DNA of 64,000 bases, taken from Dasypus novemcinctus. Its lineage: Eukaryota; Chordata; Mammalia; Cingulata; Dasypodidae. Shown piece after piece: positions 1 to 11,045 of this stretch. A program made the position numbers and the translations under genes. The notes beneath the pieces were generated by a model. That model saw nothing but the letters and a program-made list of their open reading frames with translations, was not told the origin of the DNA and made no database searches. The stretch spans positions 67,533,087 to 67,597,086 of the forward strand of contig NC_080678.1 of NCBI RefSeq assembly GCF_030445035.2. The letters are read 5' to 3'. Every line of letters starts with the position of its first letter. The first letter of the stretch is position 1.

Positions 1-768
1 TTTGCTACCTGCTCTTTCTGGGCCTGAGGCTTTCTAATACTTCAATGTAAGTGATTTCCTTTTTTTTTTTTTTTGAATATCTAAAAAGGGCACATTTAGA
101 CAGGATTATGCCTAGAGAATGTTACCAGAGTAAGGGAATGTTACTGTGTCAAATTCAAAGTTATGCTAACCTATGCCTTGGGCTAGAGCGTTTTCTCACC
201 CTGTTTAGACCTGGCTCATCTTCATGGGATGCAAGTCTGCTGCCAGAGAAAGACTGCCTCACTTAGCAGGCAAGGCCACCAGGCTGGGTTTCCCTGCACT
301 AGACATATGTAGGTTGTCCTGTGGTGCTTTGGAGGGGTGCTGTCACTGGGGCTAGAATCCTGGCTGCCGGAGTATAGCTGGATGGCAAGGTGAAAATGTG
401 GAACAGGCACCACTGATTTTGCAGTGAAATAAGGGGACTGTATCTAAAACTGTACATATTGGCAAAGTATGCAGACTAGTGTCTAGCATTACAGGAACCA
501 AATGATCTCCTAGTTTTCATTCATTGGCAATTTATCCTTCGTAGCTTGCTGCACAGATTCCTTAGGAAAAGATAACATGCTAATACCTTAGAATCTCCTG
601 GTCATTTTTCCCACTGATGAGTGTGCCCACATCATGATAAAGTATACAGTAGCAGGAGAAGAAGGAGAAGGTAGAAGAAGGATAAGGAAGGAGAGTTGAG
701 CAAAATTCTTTCACTAGTTTATAAAAAGAAGTGGTACATAATCTGGATCCATGACTACCTGTATGAAA
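1..768. other. No gene seen; unique AT-rich DNA
   Basis: No repeat family or coding signature was recognised. A run of 15 T lies at 60-74. Short open frames on both strands have no recognisable domain, and I treat them as chance. Confidence 0.5.
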
Positions 769-903
769 GTGAAAAAGCCTAGGAGAATTGGTTTCTTCAT
801 TGGTAAACCTGGGGTCATAATTCCTACTCCTTGGGTTGACAAGGTTAAATGAGATAATGTATGTAAGTGACAATTAGAGCACTTTACTCAAGTAGAATCA
901 CAA
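769..903 (+). mobile_element. MIR SINE fragment
   Basis: The central and 3' parts of a MIR are visible: a 'ttcttcattggtaaacctgg' stretch resembling the MIR core, then 'aaatgagataatgtatgtaa' and a degraded 'gagcacttt' block. MIR is an ancient tRNA-derived SINE shared by mammals and moved by L2. The copy is strongly diverged and has no discernible duplication. Confidence 0.6.
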
Positions 904-1797
904 TAAAAGCTCATGTTCTTTTCCTTTATGCATCACTCTCCTCCAACACCTCCCCAGCCCATTGTTTTAGTAGCAGGCTTCATTTTCCAATAGTATATTT
1001 TTTCCAGGGACGTAAACATATTGCCTACTTCATTTAGTTTTTTTATCTTGCCATTCATCATTCAGCAGATATATATATATGCTACCCAATGCAGAGAATA
1101 ATAAACTATAAGTTGTTTTTATTCAACATTAGCGCTTGAAACCATTAAATTGCAAAGCATGAAAAACAAAGGGAATGTGGGATGAAATGAGGCAACCAAG
1201 TAGTTCCTGAACATCCGAAGGAAGAATATGAGTTGTGGAGAGCAGTAATCAAAAGTACTTACACTTTAGGCATGACAAGATTAAGAGAAGTTTCATAAGG
1301 AATGTGAATCAGGAAATCTGGTCCTAATGGACTGCTAGATGTTCCTTTCAGGACAGTGGTGGAAGCTGGGGACCAAGTTGGTGGGAGCTACCAATGGTGG
1401 CTACTAAGAATTCATATTTGACTTGATGCTTATAAGCATGGGTTATTCACCTTATCTCCTTCCCAATAGCTGCAGAGTTGGTATAATATTTGATGCTCTG
1501 CTTTAGAGGCATGCAAAACATAGTTTTACAGAGTGTGTTTTCTCCAGAGGCCCTTGGATTTTTGCATAAATTTTTACTAAGCAACTGCTTTGGGTATAGC
1601 CAGGCACTGGTGGTAAAGGAATAGTGAAGAAATGTCAAAAGACACTGTATACCCTTTTAGGAAAGGAAGCAAGGTAAGTGTGTGAGCATGTATGAGCACA
1701 CACACACAATCAAACATGTCAAGCCATAGTGCAAAACAGGTAGATTAATAATTGCCAAACAAAGAGCCATGGACAGTCAATGTTCCAGGTAAGCCGG
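904..1797. other. No gene seen; unique DNA
   Basis: No recognisable repeat or coding region. A short (CA)n tract lies near 1698-1707 and a short TA-rich run near 1070-1080. Confidence 0.5.
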
Positions 1798-1916
1798 ATC
1801 AGGGCTTCTCAAATTTTAATGTGCAACTGAATCCCATGGAGATTTTGTTAGAATGCAGATTTTGATTCAGTAGGGTGGGACCCAAGATTCTGAATTTCTA
1901 ACAGTATTGTGGCCCA
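1798..1916 (+). mobile_element. MER5A-like hAT-Charlie element, 3' truncated
   Basis: It opens with 'cagggcttctcaaa', close to the hAT-Charlie terminal inverted repeat of MER5A. It then follows the MER5A order: 'atcccatggagattttgtta', 'gattcagtagggtgggaccc', 'tctgaatttctaacag'. The far terminal repeat is missing. MER5A is a nonautonomous DNA transposon that is no longer mobile in placental mammals. Confidence 0.65.
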
Positions 1917-1917
1917 C

Positions 1918-2330
1918 ACATTCACACATTTGTTCATTATTGACTCTCCCATGTGCTGTGCCTTGTGCTACAAATAGATTTAAAATAATGACCAAAATAT
2001 GGTCTTATTCTCAAGGACCTCATGGTCTAGTGAGAGGGACACACAGCTGAAGCAAAAATTGTAATATAGCTTAATAATTGGTAGAAATATTCCCAGGAAT
2101 CTGCCTGAGCCCAGAGGTGTAAGATGCAGGCTGATTTATGAAGGATGGATGAGTTTCCACAGTAAGTAAGTCATTGTGGGGAGTGAATGGATGGGAAAGT
2201 TCAAGTAGGTGAAAGGGCATGAAGAAGTGAAGGTGTACAGGTGTTCAACAGGCTATTGAAATTCTTGTGATATGGTTAAAGTAAAGGCTCTGGGTGGAAG
2301 AGCAGAGGGACAGTGAGCCGGACAGTGGTC
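1918..2330 (-). mobile_element. L2 LINE 3' region
   Basis: Read on the minus strand this is the L2 3' end. The plus-strand text runs from 'tttgttcattattgactc' through 'gtgctgtgccttgtgctaca' and 'aaggacctcatggtctagtg', the reverse complement of the usual L2 tail. The part beyond about 2100 is weaker, and its right edge is a guess. Confidence 0.55.
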
Positions 2331-2891
2331 AGGAGACTGGTGGAAATGGTGTGCTAAGCCAAGATGTTGATGCAACATCTAGAAAGCTAAAAGGAACTCT
2401 GGGTGGGAATGCATAAACAGTTGGGAAGGTCCGCTCTCTACATGGTGTGTTCTGTCACTCTGTAGAAGACCATGCCTACTCCCCTCTAGGATTTAAGAAC
2501 CTCCTTAGTGTTTACCCAGTATGGTGATGCTTCCCGCCACTACCCCAAACATGTGAACCATGTTTCTGCTTTTCTTGAAAAGAGATTAGTAATGTGCAAA
2601 GAAACAAATATGATTTGTCCAAAGCAGAGCTTCTCAGAGATTACAAGAAGCTCCAGTAACTTCCAATTTTTGAGGTTTCTGGTTTATTTCAACACATGGT
2701 AAAATAAGATGACATTTATGGTGTATTTTGAATATTTACACTGAATAAACTAAAAGTTTTTACCACAACCAATACACCAGAAGAATATATCATTTTAATG
2801 ATAATTATAGTTTTAAAAACATTGTAGGACACAAGAAGCAGATTGGAGTATAAGATTAAAGCTGAAGAATGCTTTCATTTCTGTATCTCTG
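2331..2891. other. No gene seen; unique DNA
   Basis: No repeat signature was recognised. A 64-codon open frame at 2508-2702 has no recognisable motif and no codon or splice context to support it. Confidence 0.45.
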
Positions 2892-2983
2892 TGTTTCAGT
2901 TTGCTAAAAGCTGCTGGAAGCAATATACCAGAAACAGTTTGGGCTTTACAGTAGGAATTTATTAGGTTACAACCTACAGTTCA

Positions 2984-3414
2984 GGGAAGTGGTTGTGGCT
3001 CAAGCAATTGGGCTTCCATCTATCATACGGGAGACCCCGGTTTCAATTCCCCGGGCCTCCTGGTGAAGGCAAGCTGGCCTGTACCATGGAGAGCTGACAG
3101 CCTGCCCTGCAGAGAGCTGGCACAGCAAGATGATGCAACAAAGGGAGACGCAGAGGAGAGACAGTGAGAGATGCAGCAGACAAGGGAGATGAAGTGGTGC
3201 AACCAATTAAGTGACTCTCTCCCACACCAGACATCCTGGGATCAGTTCTCCATGCCTCCTAAAGAGAAAGACAAGAAGAAAAAGATAAGCAGACATGGAA
3301 GAACACACAGTAAATGGACACAGAGAGCAGACAGTGAGCCCAAAAAAGAACAACAGGGGGTGGGGAATAAAGTAAAAATAATTTAAAACACAATAAAAAT
3401 TCTTTAAAAAAATA
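2984..3414 (+). mobile_element. DAS SINE, tRNA dimer form
   Basis: The head 'gggaagtggttgtggctcaa' is followed by a tRNA-like B-box region near 3051 ('ggtttcaattccccgggcct'). A second degraded tRNA-like unit starts near 3186 ('ggagatgaagtggtgcaacc'), making a dimer. The 3' third is purine rich and ends in an A/T-rich tail. It is flanked by 'cctacagttcagg' (2973-2985) and 'cttacagttcagg' (3416-3428), a 13-bp duplication with one mismatch. DAS SINEs are known armadillo elements derived from tRNA-Ala and depend on LINE-1. Confidence 0.8.
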
Positions 3415-3426
3415 GCTTACAGTTCA

Positions 3427-3629
3427 GGAGCAGATGTGGCTCAAGCAGTTGAACGCCTACCTTGCAGTTGAACACTCCACATGGAAGGTCCCAGGTGTGG
3501 GACCTGGAGCCTCCTAAAGAAAAGAAAAGAAAAAACAATAAGCAGACAATGAGCAAAAACAATAAGCAGATAATATCAAAAACAATGAGCAAATAGATGA
3601 GGGAGCCACCTTGGGGGAGGGGGAGGCCT
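3427..3629 (+). mobile_element. DAS SINE, short monomer form
   Basis: The head 'gcagatgtggctcaagcagt' has an A-box-like segment, and 'ggtcccaggtgtgggacctg' stands where the B box would be, so the promoter is damaged. The rest is an A-rich tail with short 'aacaataagcagac' repeats. It begins directly after the 3' duplication of the neighbouring dimer, and 'cctatagttctgagg' near 3627-3641 is a plausible decayed second copy of the same target. Confidence 0.7.
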
Positions 3630-4069
3630 ATAGTTCTGAGGCTGTGAAGGTGTCCAAATGAAGACATCATCAGGAGATCCTTTCTTCCAGAGCTGCAGCT
3701 ATGGGAGATCAGGCACATGGAGGCATCTGCTCATCTTTCCCGTCTCCGGGCTTCCAGTTTCCAGCTAAAGCAGCTTCCTCCAGCTTCTGTGTTCCGTTAA
3801 TACCAGCTTCTGTCTCCTAGGACCTTCTCTCTCAGCTTCTGGGTTCCTCTCTGTCTCTGCAGGTTTTTTCTGTGTCTGCGGTAGTTTATTCCTCTGTTTA
3901 TAAAGAACCCCAGCAAGAGGATTAAGATCCACCCTGGGCCCTGCAATCTAATCAAAGGCCCTTAACGAAGTGATTTGATCAAAAAGTCCCACCTACAATA
4001 GGTTTACATGCACAGGAATGGATTAGCTTTAATAGGATTTTCTGGAGTTCACAAAACTTCAAACTGCCA

Positions 4070-5698
4070 CTTCTGTGATTGTAAATATAATGTAATTTAT
4101 AGATAGAAGCAAAACTGTAAGGACTTTTGTAAATGTGAGGCTGGACCAAACTATCATTTTCTACTCCCCCACCCACCTCTCATCCCTCCTGGATCTAGAG
4201 TAGACCTTGATCCAGAAGCTTCTGAGTTTCTATTTCCTTAATTATTGGAGAAACAACTATAAACAAAGCACTAAGCTTCATAGAGGGAAGCTGAAGGGTA
4301 TGCAAGGTGATCAATGCCAAACATAAATAACCTTCAAAGGCCACCTTGAGGACCAAAGAGCCCACTGTGTTGCTCCAACCTAATGCCAACAGGGGTAAGT
4401 GCAGCAAAATAAAAAGCCATAGAAGGGGAAATGGGCAGGTCAGCACATGGAAAAAAGTCCATTTTTTCAGCCTAGAGGAAGATTTCCTGATTTGAAGAGA
4501 TGGATTTATTTTGGAGACAGTAAAACACACATGAATGCACAAACAAAGAATGAATCTGGCAGCATAAGAAGCAGTTTACTGTTTAAAACACAATGGTACA
4601 GACCAAATTTAGCTCCTGTTCCGTGCATCAGCTGCAAAAACAGGCCCTGCATGTGTCAACAAGTACCAGCAGCATGCCTATCCATCTCTGTGGTGCATTC
4701 TCTGCTCCTGTGCATTAGGATTGGTGATCTTTATAGGAATAGTTCCTGGGCATTAATGATTTTCTTAGGGGAAAAAAAAGTTGTGGATCCATATGTAGTA
4801 CCAACAGAGAGCTGACTGGGAGAAAGTGTAACATTGTGAGGTATGAAGAACAAAGGGATACCCCAAGAAGAAAAAAAATTAAATTGCATTCTAGTCACTG
4901 ATAGATTGAAATTGTCCAGTTAGGGCAAAGATCAGGACTGGCTAGAGTTAATTCTGGACTGAAATTTTATGGTTCTGTCTTTTAAAAGCCATGCAAATTG
5001 GCAAGAATAAAGCTGACAGGACCTTAAAGGCTTCAGCAAGAACACACTGTCCCTCTCATTTATTTAAGAGAACACTGCCTTGCTCAAAGGCCTGCAGTGA
5101 GCCATGCCAATGTGTTTTGGGCAGTGAGGGCTTGATGCAGTCTAGTGTTTGTGTGTGTGTGTATGCTTGGGAAGGTGGTGCTTAGAGCATTCTAATAAAA
5201 AAGTTCCAGTTCTATAGAGACAAAGGAGCAGTAGACATTGGATCTAGGGCAGGAGACTAGGGGAATGGGAGGTGGAAATTCAAAATTTGATGTTCTTTTG
5301 AATGTAGCAAGAGGGGTTTCTGGCATAGCTAAGAAGAACCTGTACTTTTTTCCCCTGAGGATTCAGAACTCCTGGTTTTAGAGTTATGACTTCAGGGCCT
5401 GGCAAAGCAGTATTAATCAAAGTCGATTAAATCGACCACTTAGCTTGATCTATGATTAAATGCATTATAGGATATAGAGAAAAGTATCTGCTCCAGAGGA
5501 GGAGGAGGTTGATAACTATGGTTGGAGTGCGAACGGAAAGAGTTGTAGGCTGTGAGGATGTCAGGGCAGAAAAGGCTTTAGAGATACTCTTGTCTGATGC
5601 ATTCATTTATACAGATGAGGAAATGGATGGAGATTCGTATGAGAAAATGATTTGCTTAGGGCCACAGAGCAATATACTGTTTGGGTGTAGTGACTAAA
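4070..5698. other. No gene seen; mostly unique DNA
   Basis: The longest open frame is 122 codons (4447-4815, plus). It has no recognised domain and no supporting context, so I did not call it. A (GT)n tract lies at about 5148-5161, and a short CpG-containing inverted repeat at 5422-5436. A weak MIR-like block ('cagatgaggaaatgg') lies near 5613. Confidence 0.45.
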
Positions 5699-5699
5699 G

Positions 5700-5945
5700 C
5701 AAAGTAGAACTTTTGGTTATTGTGAGTGTGGCAGTTTTATTGCCCCTGTTTGTATCTTCATACCTTATAATGTGACTTTGCAGTGCCAACCATCGAGAGG
5801 TAGCATCTATTTTCTGTACCCCTTGAAGCTTGGCTAGCTTTTCAAACAACCCAGCCACCTGTGGACTTGTGAGCAATAATAGTGGCTATTTTTTTAAGCC
5901 TCTGAGTTGTGGGTGGTTTGTTTGAGGCATTCTTGTGTTAATATG
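5700..5945 (+). mobile_element. Probable ancient LTR 3' part
   Basis: Contains 'gtgactttgcagtgccaacc', 'tgagcaataatagtggct' and 'gcctctgagttgtgggtggt'. These resemble the polyadenylation and terminal region of old ERVL/MaLR LTRs in mammals. The 5' part and the terminal CA are not clear, so the family is uncertain. Confidence 0.4.
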
Positions 5946-7078
5946 TGAGTGATCAGTGGCACCGTAATGAGAGGTTGGTCACTGAAAGTAGAAAGAAGGA
6001 ATAGGATAATCCCCCAATATAAATTCCCAAGGTTTCTATCATCTGGGATTAATGACTAACTGAAGACATGTTATGGAAATGCAATCACAGACAAATCTCA
6101 GAGCCATTGTGGCACTGTGCTCCTTAAATGCTAGATAGTCCTGAGAAATTTGAATCATCACATCCTAAAGCGGGAAATGATGCTGGAGATGATCCAATCA
6201 GATTTTACAGATAAGGGAACAGAGACTGGGCAGTGTGAAGGCAGAACTGGCTAAATAATTTGAGGGATCCAGTACAAAATGAAAATATGGGACTCCTTGT
6301 TCAGAAATTAAGAATTTCAAAATGGTGACAATTGAGCATTAAATGAAGCTCAGGGCTCTTCCAAGTGCAGGGCCCTGTGTGACTATACAGCTAAACACTT
6401 AAATGCTGTCCCTGAGTTAAGGGGTTTCTTTTAAGATGCCAATTCAGAAGCCTCATCCATCTGGATAACTTTTACCAAAAAAAAAAAATTAAAAATGCAG
6501 TTCCGTAGGTTTGTTAGTAGCTCATTCAAGAAGCAGGGCAAGAACCTAAGTCCTCTAGTTCTCACACCAATGATTCTTTTTCCTCAGTTTTTTGACAGAC
6601 CTGTAGGAAGAAAATTTGAACCATAAACAATATGGCTGGTTTGAGGTTTGACTCTCAGAGGGAAGAACATTTAATTCTTTATAGGATGCATTAAAACATG
6701 GGAAGTTGGATTCAAGCAAGTGAACTCTGAAATTAGAATGCTTACATGAAGTATTTCTCTGTTTTTTTAATGGTATTTTCATTGTAGAAAGTTGATTGCT
6801 GTACATTATAATAAATTACTCAGGTCATTTTGTCTCTTCTCTCTTTATTTCAGCTATTTCTTTTCATCTCTTTGCACTCTTTCATTCTTTTTTTCTTTTG
6901 TAAGTAGAAAAAATTTAGGTGCTATACAAAACAGATCAAATGTTTAAAATTCTCCTAATTTTTACTTTACTTATCTTAATAATTTTCCAGCAGATCTTAA
7001 CTCTTCTCTTTCCTTCAGAATGCTGGAAAAATAATAGCATAGTATGTGCATTGCCCCAAATCCATACTTAAACCATTT
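5946..7078. other. No gene seen; unique DNA
   Basis: A possible MIR trace lies near 6205-6230 ('ttttacagataagggaac') but is too short to call. The rest is AT-rich with no recognised family. Confidence 0.45.
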
Positions 7079-7093
7079 TTTTTCTCTACTTTA

Positions 7094-7498
7094 TTATTAT
7101 TATTATTATTTTTTAAAGATTTATTTATTTTATTTAATTTCCCCCCCTCCCCTGGTTGTCTGTTCTTGGTGTCTATTTGCTGTGTCTTGTTTCTTTGTCC
7201 GCTTCTGTTGTCGTCAGCGGCAGGGGAAGTGTGGGCGGAAGTGTGGGCGGCGCCATTCCTGGGCAGGCTGCTCTTTCTTTTCACGCTGGGCGGCTTTCCT
7301 CGGCTTTCCTCACGGGCGCACTCCTTGCGCGTGGGGCTCCCCCACGCGGGGGACACCCTTGCGTGGCACGGCACTCCTTGCGCGCATCAGCGCTGCACAT
7401 GGCCAGCTCCACACGGGTCAAGGAGGCCCGGGGTTTGAACCGCGGACCTCCCATGTGGTAGACGGACGCCCTAACCACTGGGCCAAAGTCCGTTTCCC
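7094..7498 (-). mobile_element. DAS SINE, chimeric form, young copy
   Basis: On the minus strand it starts with a tRNA-like head whose B box reads 'ggttcaaacccc', followed by the CpG-rich domain of about 180 bases unrelated to tRNA. It ends in an A-rich tail seen here as T/A-rich sequence at 7094-7140. The duplications 'tttttctctacttta' at 7079-7093 and 7499-7513 match at all 15 positions. Many CpG sites survive, which also argues for recent insertion. The open frames of up to 156 codons inside it are by-products of its GC content. Confidence 0.95.
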
Positions 7499-7513
7499 TT
7501 TTTCTCTACTTTA

Positions 7514-10035
7514 AATACTCTTCTTTTATACTTACACAGAACACTGCATTTAAATATTATTAGAATTCTTGCTTCTATAGGAAGCACATCTCTCTTATTT
7601 TTAAGGATAATTAATTAAAATAAGAATTGGAACTCTGGGCTTCCTTAAGATTTTCTAAGGTGTTTTGCATTAGCTTATCATGGGAAATTATAAAAGGGCC
7701 CCTAAAGGTAACAGAGATGAGTTTGCAGATTTAAAAAAATTTTTTTCAGAAAAGACATGATTTCTGTGGCCTTCTTTTTTTGAGACAATGAAAGTGAGTG
7801 ACGTGACAAGATCTTAGATGATGAAATTAAAGGCATCACTAAAGGCAAAACTGGAGATGCAGAAACACCTGTGAGAAGGTGTGTGAAAGCTGGTGGCCAG
7901 GAATGGAGTTCAGTCTAGCATCAAATGTCAAGCTCACTGACCAGCAATGCTTGATGAAAGATTTTTTCTTGCTGCTGCTTCCTGCGTTGACATGGGTTCT
8001 TCCTACTTTAAGGATTACTTGCTAACTTTGTGATATTCACCAATGATACATGTCAATGTTGTTACCCGTATTAGTCCTTTGTCAAGTCTCCCATCCGCCT
8101 GGCCCTGTCCATGCAGCTGCCCCTTCCTACTTGTTCAACAAAAATCGCCATTCTGGGATGCTCTTTGGCTGATGACTATGAACATAATTAAAATAATGTC
8201 TCTTCTAATCTGGAACAATGAGCCTTGTTTCACTGCATTTTAAGTGTCAGTCATCAGGATTGGTCAAGGAAATGTGGCTCATAATAATCGTGAGCTGTCT
8301 CTGGTTATCATCTTTTGGGTATTGCTCTCTTCTGCAATCTTGTTGTTTCTACCCAATCTATTTCTGTCTCCAGTTCTCTGCCACTTTTCTCCCCTGTATT
8401 TCACCCCAAATGCCAAAGCTGTGATCCTTCTTTATGTTTGCCAAAGTCACATTGATGAAGAAATCTTTCTGCAGTCTTCCCGAGGACAGCATCAATCTTA
8501 CATTTTTTGCCCTTAAGCTAAAGGCTGTATAAGCCTCTAGCTACTTAGCTTCTGCTCTGCTTTTATTTTCTCTTTCTCACCTTTCCTTCCTCTTCCCTCT
8601 CCAAACTACCAGGTATCTAGATTTCTTTCTCTGTCACCCTCCTACTTTCTCTCATTTGACCCTGAAAAGAAAAATGCTGATATGCTACCTTCTTTGGCCT
8701 CATTAAAAAATTTCCATAAAATTTATAGCTGGCTTAGGCTGGCCATCACTGGTCTTCTTGATTTAGTTACTGCCAAGAAGTGTTTTATGATTACTCACTG
8801 ACTTACTTACAGTAAACATGACAAAGTCCTTGGTGTTAGGAACTTGTATAGCTCTTCTCATTTGTTTGGAAAATAGAGTGAATATTTGAAGTTCCCTATG
8901 TAGTATGAGATGGTTTGGGTTGTTTTACCTGCACAATTTTTATGGAAAGGTAAAATCCATAACACTTGATATATAAGAGCACTAAATCATTTTGCTGCTA
9001 TGTAGAAAATGTACACAGCCTTCAGACAATACATAACTTTCAAACACTTCCCTAAGCACTAGTTTCAGGAGGCCATTAGTGAGGCTGGTAAGGGAAAACA
9101 GATGACCTTGGTGATGTTTAAATTATCTATTGGTGGAAACTGAATATATGAATGTGATGATGTTAATTGATTATATAAGAATGGTTTAGAAGCCTATGTT
9201 GTAATAACCACCCATCTTGAGTCTGCTGTTTGAAGGATGGGTCAGAGCAGGAATGCTTTAATTGTTGAAACATTTAAATTTTGTTGATTGTTCAGTTGTA
9301 TGTTTGAAATATGTGAAAGCGATCTGTTCCCACTGTAACCCCTGGTATCTTTTTGGCCACTAAGTAAATTTAAGGTGTTCAATATTACCCAAAGCTCTCT
9401 AACAGTTGATGTTTTGGAACAGATCCACACAGAAGAGTTATGACGCATGACTCCAAAGAGTAATCCCGACTGTATTCTTTGGAAGTTAACCCCCAAACTA
9501 TGGTGTCCAGTGATTTTTTGGGTACCTCACTATCCCAGAGGATTCTGATACCCAAAGAAGTGTGTTATTTGCCTCCTCCTGTCACTTTCCACAACCTGGC
9601 TAAGGCTCAGTTTAGGATCTGGTGAAGCAACAATAAAGATGGAGTTTGTACATCTCCACTGTTGACTACTGCACATCCCTTTACTGAGACCATTTTTGGG
9701 GGAACTGTTGGTGAAAAAAAACCTGGCGCTAAGGTGGAAGAATAAAGACTCACTTCTGTAAGGTTAAGGTGTGGTTCACCTGATACATATAGAGGTTGGG
9801 GGGAAAAACAATTATGACAGGGCAAACTGGTCCAGCACTGTTAGAGAAGTGCTGCCTAATGATTCAGGAAATGTGGCTGCATAAACCAAGTGTAAATTGG
9901 GGCTCCACACACACACACATGGCCCAATCTCTACAGGATATTACATTAAAAGGCCTAGTCCAGAAAGCAAAGAAATTGCTATGGAGACCTAAATTTTCAT
10001 CTCTTAAAGATCTTTAAAGTAGATTCAATTTATAA
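7514..10035. other. No gene seen; unique DNA
   Basis: Several weak short open frames occur (for example 90 codons at 8244-8516), none with a recognisable motif. A short (CA)n tract lies near 9908-9919. I recognise no repeat family in this 2.5 kb. Confidence 0.45.
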
Positions 10036-10039
10036 TTCA

Positions 10040-10470
10040 CAACAAAACGTCTTTCAAAAATCCCACCCATGTGTCCATCAACCAATGAATGGATAAAACA
10101 AAATGTAATACACACACACACACACAATGGAATACCATTCAGTTATGAAAAGGAATGAAGTTCTGATATATGTGACAACACAGATGAACTTTGAAGTCAT
10201 ACTATTTAGTGAAATAAGCCAGACAAAAAAGGACAAATATTTTATGGTCTTATTGATATGAAATAATTAGAATAAACAAATTTCATAGAATCAGAAACTA
10301 GAATATAGATTACCAGGGGATGGAGTGGGGGTAGGAAATGGGGAATTATTACTTGTTACAGAGTTTCTGTTTGGGGTGATGGAAAAATTTTGGTAATGGA
10401 TAGTGGTGATGGAAGTGCAACATTATGAATGCAATTATATATTTGTATGTGGTTAGGAGGGGACAATTTT
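10040..10470 (+). mobile_element. L1 3' end (ORF2 tail plus 3' UTR)
   Basis: It starts in the last part of ORF2 ('ccatcaaccaatgaatggat', 'caatggaataccattcagtt') and continues into an L1MA-like 3' UTR ('gagtttctgtttggggtgat', 'ttttggtaatggatagtggt'). The 5' part of the element is absent, as is usual for L1. The same 3' UTR motifs recur at 61.2 kb in another L1. No clear duplication was seen. Confidence 0.75.
10111..10126. repeat. (CA)8 microsatellite inside L1
   Basis: It sits where L1 ORF2 normally carries a short TATACACACA motif before 'caatggaata', so it is probably an expansion of that L1 sequence. Confidence 0.85.
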
Positions 10471-10879
10471 AGTTTATATATATTACCAGAATTAAAATTA
10501 AAACAAAAAATCCCTTTGTTTCTTTTCCAGTCTCTCAGACTCCAAAGCTGTTCCAGTGTCTCTTTTATGCCAACCCCTAAATCACCCTCCTCACATAACG
10601 TGTGGCTCCTGTGGCCTCTAATCTTGCACCTTTTCAACTCTTCATTCTAGAGATCTACTCTGTCTCTCTATTTCTATCTTGTTTTGTTTTGTGTGCTTCT
10701 GCCTATGCTTACAAAAAAGCTAGGCATTAGTTTGGCAAGAGAAGAATCTGAGCAGATAAAGACAAAAGTTGTCTTATTGGTTGGGATGAAAGCAGGAGAC
10801 TCAAATGACCACCTTGTTAAGATATCTTATCTCCTATCTGATCCACAATAAGAGAAACCAATTTTTGAGTGTTTAACAT

Positions 10880-11045
10880 TGCTAAGTGTTTTTACCATTA
10901 TCCTAAAAATTTGTAATTTCTCCTTACAAATTATGAAACTCTAGTTTAGAGAGGTTGAATGACTTGCTCAAGGTTATCTGGCTGGTTAATGGCAGACCTG
11001 GGCTTCTCTGCTTCAGTCTTATTACAAATGTTCTTAGTCATCATA
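10880..11045 (-). mobile_element. MIR SINE
   Basis: The reverse MIR order is visible: 'agagaggttgaatgacttgc', then 'tcaaggttatctggctggtt', then 'tggcagacctgggcttctc'. Diverged, with no clear ends. The 400 bases before it (10471-10879) show nothing recognisable. Confidence 0.6.

Larger units (their letters stand above)
2892..4069 (-). mobile_element. MaLR-like LTR split by two DAS SINEs
   Basis: LTR sequence occupies 2892-2983 and about 3630-4069. The 3' end (minus strand) is the 'cagtttgctaaaagctgctg' block, typical of ERVL-MaLR LTR ends that read as 'actaa..ca' on the other strand. The 5' end contains 'ggaatggattagctttaata'. The arrangement parallels the plus-strand LTR at 28024-28367, which shares the block around 'taatccattcttgtgggtgt'. 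Flanks 'ctctg' and 'cttctg' could be a decayed 5-bp duplication. Two SINEs separate the halves. No internal retroviral region is present, so I read it as a solo LTR. Confidence 0.7.

Noticed and set aside
4447-4815. 122-codon plus-strand open frame
   Set aside because: No domain, no start or splice context, no sign of codon bias. A frame of this length is expected by chance in 64 kb.
7200-7480. CpG island
   Set aside because: The CpG density comes from a young DAS SINE, not from a host promoter.
7015-7514. Open frames of 97-156 codons on both strands
   Set aside because: They lie within a DAS SINE and follow its GC-rich domain. Similar frames appear at the same place in the copies at 20.3, 29.0, 43.3 and 53.2 kb.
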